Part shown: piece after piece, positions 1 through 7,995 of the stretch | How positions within the stretch are numbered: position 1 is the stretch's first letter | Layout of the letters: the number at the start of each line of letters is the position of its first letter | Origin: Alectoria sarmentosa | Taxonomy: Eukaryota; Ascomycota; Lecanoromycetes; Lecanorales; Parmeliaceae | Assembly (NCBI GenBank): GCA_009733775.1 | Contig: WOGZ01000529.1 | Location: forward strand, 1-17,170 | Reading direction: 5' to 3' | Length of the DNA: 17,170 nt | Notes under the pieces: generated by a model | Told to the model about the DNA's origin: nothing | Seen by the model: the letters and a program-made list of their open reading frames with translations, nothing else | The model's database searches: none | Program-made: the position numbers and the translations under genes

Positions 1-405
1 ATTACATTTTAAATATATATTAATAAAACTTTTATCGATTTAATAAATGTTATTTGTGTGATATATTTAAATAATATTTTGATTTATAGCGCTAATACGT
101 CGAAACATTAATAATATATTAAATAAATGTTTAAATAATTACGTTAATTTCAATTATATATTAATTTAAAAAAATGTCAATTTTATATTAAATAAATTGA
201 ATTTTTAAAATTTATTATATTTATTAAAAGCGTTACGATGAATTAAAAGCGAATAATAATTATTAAAAATTAATTTAAATTAAAAAATTATCGAGAAATG
301 TAAATCTTTTTAAACTTTATAAACTTTTATCGACGATTTCTTTATAATTATTATATTATAATTACGTTATTGATCGATTTATTAAAAAATAATAAAAATA
401 ATAAA
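1..405 (+). other. Reverse transcriptase domain remnant (palm end, thumb and connection)
   Basis: Translation from base 1 begins within the motif normally read as PATFQ-x-YIN. The catalytic YxDD box follows at 64-75, where it now reads Tyr-Leu-Asn-Asn (tat tta aat aat): both metal-binding Asp codons became Asn by G-to-A change. Downstream, a KKCQF box lies at 169-183 and a perfect NFYRRF box at 322-339, the conserved start of the connection region. Stop codons at 301, 350s-free spacing and the box distances match gypsy RT without indels. The two Arg of NFYRRF survive because they are CGA CGA. Identity as gypsy RT is secure; activity is impossible. Confidence 0.92.
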
Positions 406-414
406 AAGTTTAAA

Positions 415-880
415 TCTTTTATATGATTCGAGAACGTTGAAAAAACGTTTTTATAATTAAAACGCACTTTTTCGAAAACGTCATTTTTGCGTCATTATAA
501 TTCGAAAACGAAATTGCGTATAAAAATTAATATTTTCAATTTTGATTTTAAAATTATGTTTATTTAATAAAATAAATATAAACATTAACGTTTTATTATT
601 TTTTGATTTCGAAAAATGATTTTTATAAAGTAAAATTATAAAACTTATAATCAAAAATTGCTCGTTATTATAATGATAATGAAATAATAATATTATTATT
701 TAAAAGATAATATTTATTGCATTAAAATGTGAATCGATTATAATAATTTTAAAAAGTTTTTTAAATAAAAAGAGTTTAATTTCAAATAAACTCAATAAGT
801 CTTAAAATTAATCGTTTACGACTTTAAGATTTTTCATCGAATTAAAAAATTGAATTTTATTAATACGTTATCGCGACGTT
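415..880 (+). other. RNase H domain remnant of the chromovirus
   Basis: RNase H removes the RNA template strand during reverse transcription. The lead-in FLRHY-x-(P) box is at 484-504. The first catalytic Asp (the TDAS box) is Asn at 529-531. The catalytic Glu (the Y-D-x-E-L box) is Lys at 655-657. The third, in the TDH-x-N-L box, is still Asp at 736-738; its G follows a C (atcgat), so the codon lies in a protected CpG. The domain ends with the conserved tail (A)DALSRR, now N-T-L-S-R-R at 862-879. All stops fit CAA or TGG origins. This one domain shows the mutation rule clearly: two catalytic acids lost outside CpG, one kept within CpG. Confidence 0.9.
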
Positions 881-1266
881 TCGATTACGAAAGAGTATCG
901 ATATTAAATATAAAATTATTATCAACACTTTAAAATAAGCTTGCGCTTTAAATTAATAAAAAATTATTTCAAAAAAACAAAAAAATAATTATTATAATAA
1001 CGTTTACATTTCAAATTATAAATGTTTAAATAATTATTTTAAAAAGAAAAATTAAAGTCGCATTTAAAATTATATATAAAAAATCGTATCGATTAATGAA
1101 AAAATTAATTCGAAAATTACAATTTTATGATGATTGAATATGTTTATTTTATATTAATTTCGATACGTTATTAAAACAACGTTAAAAATATAACAAAAAG
1201 TGAATTTTTAATTTTAAGAAATTGTTGCGATATAATAATCGTCTTTATATTTTTAAAAATAATGTT

Positions 1267-1424
1267 ATTAAAAAAAAACTTATTAATCGTTATTATAATG
1301 ATTTATTATTTAAACATTTTAACGTTACGAAAACGTATAAACTTTTTATTCAAAAATATTATTAAAATGAGTTTTTAAAAAAAGATCATAAAATATATAA
1401 AAACTTATAATATATGTTAATAAA
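1267..1424 (+). other. Integrase HHCC zinc-binding domain remnant, containing the frameshift
   Basis: The N-terminal zinc finger of gypsy integrases has two His and two Cys. Here the first His is Tyr (1294-1296) and the second His is kept (1315-1317), followed by F-N-V-T-K-T-Y as in the family. The first Cys is Tyr (1406-1408) and the second is kept (tgt, 1415-1417). Two TAA codons at 1418-1423 replace the usual Gln-Gln/Arg, then T-K-S-S-R resumes. The His half reads in the frame of RT; the Cys half reads one base later. The switch falls in the seven-A run at 1377-1383, so one inserted A explains it. Confidence 0.85.
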
Positions 1425-1920
1425 CGAAGTCGTCACGATATCGATTATATAACGAATTTAATTCACTTTTTATTATCACGAAGTTATAAAAAAAGCTTTT
1501 TATAAATTTTATTATGAGCTTGTTTTTAAGCAAGTTCAAAAACGTTATATATAACGTTATTTTAATAATAATAAATCGATTTATAAAAATGATTAAATAT
1601 TTATTTATAAAAATCACGATCGATGTCGTTACGTTAACGAAAATGTTTTATAATAAAATAATATGTCGTTATAATATATCAAATAATATTATTAATAATC
1701 GAGACTTTATATTTATTAATAACCTTTAATCAATTATTTATTTTCATTTTAAAATTAAACGACGTTTAAACATCGCTTTTCATTTACAAATCGATAAACA
1801 AATTAAATAATAAAATTAAATGTTAAAACATTTTTTGCGTATATTTATTAATAATAAATAAACGAATTAAATTAAATTATTATTTATAATAAAATTTGCA
1901 TATATAAATAATTAACATTT
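1425..1920 (+). other. Integrase catalytic core remnant; DDE triad is now N, N, K
   Basis: The core joins the cDNA ends to host DNA. The lead-in PYGEL-x-SLPIP-x-(K/R)PW box is recognisable at about 1445-1489 with W as TAA. The first catalytic Asp is Asn at 1505-1507; the VDRFTKM-type box follows at 1565-1591. The second catalytic Asp is Asn at 1697-1699 inside I-N-N-R-D. The Glu of the GQTER box is Lys at 1805-1807. The last two are exactly 35 residues apart, the D,D(35)E spacing of the family, so no indel has occurred between them. A 71-codon stretch from 1514 happens to be stop-free; its terminating TAA at 1727 is the Trp of the conserved FW. The core ends with F-A-Y near 1895-1903. Confidence 0.94.
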
Positions 1921-2345
1921 TTTCATCGAAATAATATCGTTTTTTTTAATATATAATTATTATCTTAAAATTCGATAAAAAATCGAAAACGATTTCGCTG
2001 AGAAAAAGATATTTATTGTAAATAATAAAATAAAAAGATTATAAACATTATAAAATAAAATTTCGAATCGTTTTTAAAACGTTATCGTAATTTAAATTAA
2101 ATAATATAACAAATCGCATCAATCTCAAAATTATAAAATAAACGATTTAATAATGTTAACGATCAAAAATCTTAAATAAAAACGTTCAAATAAAAAATTA
2201 TTTTATAAATTTATAAAACTCTTTTAAATCACGAATAAGGTAAATGCGTAAACGTATCGATTGTTATTATCTTCTTTTTATAAAATTTATAATATCTTTT
2301 ATATATCGTTATTTAAATTTTATTATCATCGCGAATACGCGAATA
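1921..2345 (+). other. Integrase C-terminal (GPY/F-type) domain remnant
   Basis: After the core the frame continues through an E-N-D-F-A-E box, an R-L-x-x-L helix, then Y-N-K-S-H at 2105-2119 and the K-(I/V)-N-D-L-(I/V) box that begins the SH3-like fold. The G-P-F triplet is Lys-Leu-Phe at 2216-2224 (GGA to AAA, CCC to CTC). It is followed by I-T-x-K-V and T-Y-R-L-L-L, then a Y-H-R-E-Y stretch. Stops at 2102, 2174, 2225 and elsewhere stand where Gln or Arg/Trp is usual. The order and spacing match fungal chromovirus integrases. This part binds DNA non-specifically and leads directly into the chromodomain. Confidence 0.85.
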
Positions 2346-2384
2346 AAATGAGTATTTTATTTATATAAACTTTTAATTTTATTA

Positions 2385-2548
2385 ATAACGATAAAATATG
2401 AAAAATCGAAAAAATTATCGATAAAATTAAAAACAAAAAAGACGTTTAATATAAAGTCAAATAAATTAATTAAAACGATAAATATAATTAATAAATATTA
2501 AATAAAAATATTCGAAATGTTAATAATTTAATCGATGTTTTTAATAAA
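2385..2548 (+). other. Chromodomain remnant at the C-terminus of pol
   Basis: Chromodomains of chromoviruses bind methylated histone H3 and guide insertion into heterochromatin. Here the aromatic strand start is TGA (2399-2401, formerly Trp), followed by K-I-E-K-I-(I/V)-D-K, then K-N-K-K-x-V-(Q)-Y-K-V-K-(W) with stops at the Gln and Trp sites. Next comes the W-E-N-x-W region as stops and Asn/Tyr, and a final helix reading L-I-D-V-F-N-K. Length (about 55 residues) and motif order fit a chromodomain. The first in-frame stop after the helix, TAA at 2549-2551, is either the true end or another lost Gln. A basic stretch follows in the same frame to about 2660. Confidence 0.83.
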
Positions 2549-2869
2549 TAATCGAATAATAAACGAAAATAATAAAATAAAAAACTCGATTTTAAAAAGC
2601 TTAATCGATCACATAAAACATTATCGCGCAATAAGCGAAAACGACGTGATAAAATTTAAATGCTTATCGAAAATTATGATATTTAAAAACGATATTTTTA
2701 TTATAAGCGTATTTTTAAGTTTTTATTATAATAAACATATATGTTGAAAAATGATATTATTATTTATTATTTAAATTATGAAATGTTATAACGAAAATGT
2801 GTCGCATTAAAATATATATTATTATTATAAACATAATTTTTAAAAAAAATATTCAAAAATGTTATTAAA
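2549..2869. other. Gap between the chromovirus pol and the opposing gene remnant
   Basis: A chance-length open stretch (2535-2747, +, 70 codons, in another frame) overlaps the chromodomain helix and has no recognisable motif. The pol frame itself goes on as a Lys/Arg-rich tail to about 2660. The 3' polypurine tract and 3' LTR of the chromovirus should lie about here, but no second copy exists in the window to prove one. I can name nothing else. Confidence 0.4.
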
Positions 2870-3584
2870 AAAATTATTTTAAATTTTTTATATTAACGTT
2901 ATCGCAAAAATAAATCATTATTCAATTTTATCACGCTCTTTTAACATCGGAAATTTTTTGATTAAACATTAAATCGAGAGCGAATCTTTTAAAAAAAGTC
3001 GATAACGTAACATTATCGTCATTTATGAAATCATTCATTAAAATAACATTTGATTTTAAATTTTTCGAAAAAGATTTATCGTCTTTCGTCAACTTCTTTT
3101 CGAATTCACATAAATTATTAAACTTTTATTTCAAAAACGTATTCATATTCTTTAACTCGTCGATACGCTTATTTATCGCGTCGAATTTATGTTATAAATT
3201 AATAATAATAATGAAAGCAATTGAAGTTATCGCCATTATACGCCCTTATTATTTACATTATTGAATAATTTTTTTATCAATATGCGCTTGTACGCGAGTA
3301 AAATCAAATATCAAATTATAACATTATATATATCATAAATTTCTTCGCATTTTGTCTTGATGAACAAACGAAATTTCAACGCAACGATCGATGTCACGCT
3401 TATCTATTTTATATTTAATATAAAAAGGAAATTTATCGCGAATATAAAAATCATTTCTTTTACAAAAATAAATTTTATATAATAAATCGATTATTATAAA
3501 TTATTAATGATATTAATTATTAAACGATGATAAAACAAAATAATCGATAATTAATAATTATGATTATTGAATAACAATGAACTT
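2870..3584 (-). pseudogene. Unidentified decayed reading frame, C-terminal part
   Basis: I do not recognise the family. On the minus strand a single frame from about 3584 down to a TGA at 2931-2933, and probably on to 2870, gives a protein-like sequence of about 220-235 residues. It is rich in Asp, Glu, Lys and Asn with regularly spaced hydrophobics, which suggests alpha-helical or coiled-coil structure. Examples are the segments K-R-I-D-E-L-K-N at about 3140-3165 and C-E-F-E-K-K-L near 3090. A hydrophobic run (A-F-I-I-I-I) at about 3200-3220 could be a membrane helix. Interrupting stops (TAA at 3126-3128 and 3192-3194, others) fit CAA or TGG origins, the same decay as in the pol. The plus-strand open stretch at 3025-3264 is its antisense shadow. 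It could be a gag-like, transposase-associated or captured gene. Confidence 0.4.
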
Positions 3585-3660
3585 ATTATTAATAATGTTG
3601 ATAATAATAATAATATTATTGTTATTATTATTAATATTAATATTATTATTTTATTATATA
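3585..3660. repeat. ATT/AAT trinucleotide microsatellite
   Basis: About 75 bases of imperfect (ATT)n/(AAT)n. On the minus strand it would code an Asn/Ile run within the unidentified reading frame, and the readable frame shifts across it, so slippage here probably broke the frame. A plus-strand open stretch of 72 codons (3577-3795) runs through it. Its second half looks protein-like, but its first half is only the Leu/Ile translation of the repeat. Confidence 0.8.
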
Positions 3661-4765
3661 AAATATTTACAAAACGTGTTAACGAAATCATTAAACGTAA
3701 ACGACGAAATTGCGATATTTATAATAATTTTAAATTTATATTATAATGAAAAAATTATATATAAAATTAATTATAATATTATCATTATCGCGTAATTAAA
3801 TCAAATATTCACAAATAAAATAAAAAAAATTACAAAATAAAAATTAAAATAAAAAATTAAACTTTTATATACAATTCAACGCCGCAATGCAATAACGAAC
3901 GAATATTAAATAACAACGCGCGTTTCAATAACGTTAACGAGTGTATATTATTATTATAATATTTATAAAACACGTTATCTCTCAACTTTATTGTTGTTTT
4001 CTAATATAAAAAAAACGAAATCGTTATAATTAAAACATTATTATTAAAAATTAAATAAGCGAATGCATATAATAAAAAAAGATTTTTTATCGATTACGTC
4101 GTTTTATTAAAAATGTTTATAATTTAACATTTTAAAAAAATGTTATAAAATTAACAATATAACATAATTATTATTATTATTCAACGTTAAAAAATTGTTT
4201 TATTACGAATTACAATGTTACGTTATAAAAACGATAACGTTATAATGATTCTTTTCTCTTATTTTTTTTATAAAATTTAAAGGTTTTTTAATAAGCATTA
4301 TATAAATTTTTTTTTTTAATATACATATTTAAAAATCAAAATTTAAAGAGAAAGACAATTGTTAAATCGAATAATTATATATATTTTATATAAGATATAC
4401 GTTATCGTAACGTTATCTTTTATAAATTTTCATAAAAATTATAAAATTTAAATTCAATTAAATTAATTTCGCAATTACCTCGCTGATAAAAGTGTTTAAT
4501 AAACATATATTTATTTAACACATTTCGAAGTTTTCTTTTAATTTTTAAAGATTAATTTTATTATACAATTTAATTATTGAACTCAATAATAATATTACGT
4601 TTTTTATATATATTTATTTATTTACGTTTGCTTAACGACGTAAATAATACGTTTTATAAAAAACGTCTCGAATATAATATCGATATCGTCGTCGTCGTCG
4701 AAAAAAGACGTTTTTATAGCACGAAAAGTTTTTTGTTTTTTATTAATATTTTTAATTAACGAGCA
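3661..4765 (-). pseudogene. Unidentified decayed reading frame, N-terminal part
   Basis: On the minus strand one frame can be followed for about 1.1 kb without a needed indel. It runs from an acidic run of five Asp (gac repeats, 4685-4699 on the plus strand), through F-E-T-F-F-I-K-R, several Lys/Gln-rich helices, and F-A-Y-L-I-F near 4040, to L-L-H-C-G-V-E-L near 3880. In-frame stops are nearly all TAA, fitting lost Gln, with a few TGA fitting lost Trp. The frame joins the part at 2870-3584 after a shift at the ATT repeat, so together they may be one protein of about 600 residues. No catalytic motif of a retroelement, transposase or helicase could be matched. The plus-strand open stretch at 4577-4759 is its antisense shadow. 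Confidence 0.38.
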
Positions 4766-4902
4766 TATATATATAACGATTTTGTTATATAAAAATTATA
4801 ATTTTTATATTATCGATAAAAAAGATTTATATCGATTTATAGCGATAAGAATTATCGTTATTCGAAAAAGAAAATAATGTTACGAGCGTATTTTATTTAG
4901 CT

Positions 4903-4935
4903 TTATTATCTACTTAACCTTATTATCTACTTAAC
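4903..4935. repeat. Short tandem duplication, 16 identical bases, period 17
   Basis: The 16-mer ttattatctacttaac occurs at 4903-4918 and again at 4920-4935. It keeps C in CT and AC contexts that are rare elsewhere here. It lies just upstream (minus-strand sense) of the unidentified reading frame. No function is evident. Confidence 0.7.
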
Positions 4936-4939
4936 TTTA

Positions 4940-6310
4940 TCGAGTTTATCGACTTTAACGTGATTTAAAAACTTATATATAAGTTTCTCTCTTTTATATA
5001 TAATTTTCTAAACTTATTATTTTCGTTATATACACTTATATAATTTTAAACTTTATATTAATTTTAATAAAACGCGTTAATATTAATTTTCATTTTTAAT
5101 ATAATTATTTATAATATTTTAATTGAAATATATTAATTTTCGAAAAATGTCGAAACGTTTATTAAAATTATTGTTTAATTAAATATTTATAAAAAATTTA
5201 AAATAAAACTTTAATATATTAATTAAATAAAATTAAATTAAAATTAAAAATTTATTAATTAAAATCTTAACGATAATAACGAGTTTTTTAACTTATATTA
5301 TATAAATATTATTTAAATTTAATATTTAAATTATAAAATAAAAATTTAAAACGAAAATTATTATTTTTATAAAAAATATATTCGAATAAATAAAATTAAT
5401 AAATGCTTTTTATATTTTTTTTTAATATATATATAAAATATTAATTTACGCGTATTATATTTATAAATATAATATTCGCGAATACGAAAAATATTAAAAA
5501 ATAAGATTTTAAATTTAAATGCGTCGATTATTAAAGTTAATATTATTACGAGCGTATTTTATATTTTTAATAAAATTAATTTTTTTTAATATTATATTTT
5601 TTTAACATCATTTAATTAAATTTAACGTGTTTTAATAAAGATATTTACTTTTATATATATGTTTTTTTTTATATATATTTTCTTTTCATTTAATTAATTT
5701 ATTTAATACATTTATATAATATAATTTTATATCGATTTTAATATTATAATTAAGCTATTTCATTTATTTTATTTATATTAATTAACGAATTTAAAAAATC
5801 GTGTTAATAAAAGCTTTATTAAAATATGAAAATTATTAAAATATTATATTTTTGAATTAAATTATTTAAGATAATTAAACTTCGAAACATTCGCATTAAG
5901 ATAATAATTCGTCTCGTTAATAATAATAAATATAAAAAAGATATTAAAACATTTATTTAATTAATGAATCAAAAAAAAATTAATTATTTTTATAAAATTT
6001 AAGTTAAAATAAAATCGATTATATTATTCGAAAGATTATTATTAAAGATATTTAAGTTTTTTACGACATTATTATCGAATATAAAATCACGATTTTATAA
6101 TCTTTTAAAGTCGATCTTTTTCATTTCGCATTATTAAGTTTTTTTATATAAAGTTAACGACGATATAATAAACATTTTTTATATAAATAACGAAGTTTAA
6201 AAAACATTATTTAATTAATATATTAATTTTATAAAATTTTAATAAATAAATAAACAATTAAATAACATTTTTATATAATCGTTTAAATAGAAAATTAAAT
6301 TTCTTTATTA
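4940..6310. other. AT-rich stretch with no identifiable gene
   Basis: About 1.4 kb of very AT-rich sequence. I found no retroelement, Helitron or transposase motif in the frames I followed. Between about 6010 and 6140 a plus-strand frame reads like eroded protein (for example V-F-Y-D-I-I-I-E-Y), but it is too short to name. A weak 32-base palindrome lies at 5449-5480 (cgcg ends). This may be older transposon debris decayed beyond reading. Confidence 0.5.
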
Positions 6311-6315
6311 TATAT

Positions 6316-6506
6316 TGAAAATCAACCTTTTGCGTAACGTACGTAAGTCGATTTTAAAATCGATTTTAAAAACAGCTTTAAGAATAGCTTTAAGGTCAGT
6401 CGTGTCTTGGCATTATCTTGGCGAATAAGTTTAAAAACACGATTCTCTCATGTTTCTTACATATTTAATTAATTTATATACGATATTTATTATATATCTT
6501 TTAATA
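6316..6506. repeat. Left 191-bp terminal repeat (LTR-like)
   Basis: It aligns without a single gap to 7996-8186 at an offset of exactly 1680. It contains tgcgtaacgtacgtaa, a doubled tcgatttta motif and the block gcgaataagtttaaaaacac. It differs from the right copy at 21 sites, all transitions. This copy keeps the C/G state at 15 of them, so it is the less mutated one. Confidence 0.9.
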
Positions 6507-6606
6507 AATTATAAGCTCGATTTGTGACGATAAAAGAATAACATTTATTCTCGCACTTTTCATATATGAATATTTTATTAATAATAATTTAAATATCATT
6601 ATTATC

Positions 6607-6661
6607 TTGCGACAGCTCGTTTTTTTTGACTCGTAACTTTCGACGAATTGAGCTATCGCAA
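6607..6661. repeat. Hairpin: 12-bp inverted repeat with 31-nt loop
   Basis: Arms ttgcgacagctc (6607-6618) and gagctatcgcaa (6650-6661) are reverse complements at 11 of 12 positions. The one mismatch is a C/T difference of the RIP type, so the ancestral stem was probably perfect. It sits in an unusually GC-rich patch just inside the left LTR. It could be a structured leader such as a packaging or priming signal, or the ends of a tiny inserted element. Confidence 0.6.
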
Positions 6662-6689
6662 TTCAAATACAAAAAATATCGAATCAAAT

Positions 6690-7010
6690 CTTTTCGTATA
6701 AGGCATTTCGTCTCATATCATCGAGTTACAAGTTTCTTCGTATAAAGCATTTCGTCTCATATTATCGAACATTTCATTTTTTTAAATTTCTTCATATAGA
6801 ATATTTCGTCTTATATTATCGAGCATTTAATTTTATTCGAACATTTCGTTTTATATTATCGAATATTTCATCTTTTCAAGTTTTTACGCATAAAATATTT
6901 CGTTTCATATTATCAAATCACGAGTTTCTTCGCATAGGGCATTTCGTCTCATATTATCGAATCACAAATTTCTTCGCATAAAGCATTTCGTTTTATATTA
7001 TCGAATATTT
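6690..7010. repeat. Degenerate minisatellite, 7 copies, spacing 40-54 nt
   Basis: The core catttcgtctcatattatcga recurs with starts at 6704, 6748, 6802, 6842, 6896, 6940 and 6984, giving spacings of 44, 54, 40, 54, 44 and 44. Linkers alternate between a ttcttcgtataaag type and an acatttcat type. Differences between copies are mostly C/T (cgtctc against cgtttt). It is part of the interior of the LTR-bounded element. Confidence 0.85.
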
Positions 7011-7081
7011 TATTCTTTTTCAAATATAACTATAAAATATCGAATTAAATTCCTTCACATGGGCATCAAATCTCGAATTTA

Positions 7082-7950
7082 ACGAGCTTTTTATGATAAA
7101 AAAGAGAAACAAATCTCTATTTTCTATTGAGCTTTTCATAAAAAAAAAAAAGTTTTAAAATTATTAAGTTTCTCACAAACAAGAGAATTAAGTTTTAAAG
7201 AATTTTTCAAAATAATACGGAAACACGCCCTTGATTAAAACGTTAAATTTTAAATTATTATTGAGCTTTTCATATCATAAAGGGAAATAAATTCTTATAT
7301 TAAAACAACTTCTCATATCATAAAGAGAAACAAATTTTTATTCGAATTAAGCTTTTTATATAAAAAAAATCACGCTTTTAATTAAGATATTAAATTTTAA
7401 ATTATTATTAAGCTCTTTATATCATAAAGAGAAATAAATTTTTATATTAAAATAACTTTTCGTATTATAAAAAAGAACAAGTTTTTACATTAAAGCGACA
7501 ATTTTCAAATTTTAATTGAATTTTTATATCAAAAAAGAAAACAAGTTTTTATATTAAAACGACATTTTTCAAATTTTTATTGAGCTTCTCATATTATAAA
7601 GCGAAAAAAATCTTTATATTAAAATATCGTAACGTATCGTTATAAAAAAATATTCAAATTTCAATTGAATTTTCATATTAAAAAGAGAAATAAGTTTTTA
7701 TATTAAAGCGATATCTTTCAAATTTTTATTGAGCTTCTCGTATTATAAAGCGGAAAAAGTTTTTATATTAAAGCATCGTAACGTATCGTTATAAAGAAAT
7801 ATTTAAATTTCAATTGAATTTTCATATCAAAAAGAAAAGCAAATCTTTATATTAAAACGATATCTTTTAAATTTTTATTGAGCTTCTCGTATTATAAAGC
7901 GAAAAAAGTTTTTATATTAAAGTATCGTAACGTATCGTTATAAAAAAGTG
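7082..7950. repeat. Tandem array, period 147-149 nt, built from two half-units
   Basis: The marker gagcttctc recurs at 7582, 7731 and 7880 (149 apart). A cacgc...aaattattatt marker recurs at 7224 and 7371 (147 apart). Each unit has two related halves of about 85 and 64 nt, both starting with ttga(g/a)(c/t)tt and containing ataaagagaaa...tttttatatta; half starts at 7518, 7582, 7667, 7731, 7816 and 7880 alternate 64 and 85. The 3' units also carry tcgtaacgtatcgtt at 7627, 7776 and 7925. About five to six units can be traced, the left ones more irregular. No reading frame is conserved between units. Confidence 0.85.
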
Positions 7951-7995
7951 TTAAAATAATCATATACGTTATCTTTTGACGCTATAAAGAAATGT

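Larger units (their letters stand above)
1..2548 (+). pseudogene. pol: Decayed pol of a Ty3/gypsy chromovirus (RT-RNase H-integrase-chromodomain), 5' end outside window
   Basis: This is the polyprotein of an LTR retrotransposon that copied itself through RNA and integrated with its own integrase. It reads in one forward frame from base 1 to about 1380 and in the next frame from about 1382 to 2548. The domains follow in gypsy order: RT end, RNase H, integrase zinc finger, DDE core, C-terminal domain, chromodomain. The last marks it as a chromovirus. Dozens of in-frame stops sit where the family has Gln (CAA to TAA) or Trp (TGG to TAA/TGA). Arg is kept where it is coded by CGN. Gag, protease and the first half of RT lie left of the window. 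The only indel I needed over 2.5 kb is one extra base in an A-run. The element is dead and heavily RIP-mutated. A 66-codon open stretch on the opposite strand at 1417-1617 is its shadow. Confidence 0.93.

Noticed and set aside
326..337. Phe-Ile-Asp-Asp, resembling the RT YxDD active site with intact aspartates
   Set aside because: It is in the wrong frame. The frame that matches RT over the rest of the domain reads Tyr-Arg-Arg-Phe here (the NFYRRF box), and the true active site is Tyr-Leu-Asn-Asn at 64-75.
1417..1617. 66-codon minus-strand open stretch
   Set aside because: It lies opposite the integrase core, which is firmly identified on the plus strand.
3025..3264. 79-codon plus-strand open stretch
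   Set aside because: Phe/Ile/Asn-rich with no motif; it is the reverse of an Asp/Lys-rich frame that extends far beyond it on the minus strand.
4577..4759. Plus-strand open stretch with D-V-x-x-x-F, reminiscent of LINE reverse transcriptase
   Set aside because: The resemblance is one short motif and the following residues do not fit. The minus strand reads as protein over a much longer span here, so this is its antisense shadow.
5449..5480. Palindrome with cgcg ends
   Set aside because: The stem is almost all A-T with a bulge; such hairpins are expected by chance in DNA of this composition.
6690..7950. CRISPR array
   Set aside because: Repeats are degenerate, spacing varies from 40 to 54 or is near 148, the spacers are themselves repeated, and no cas gene is present.
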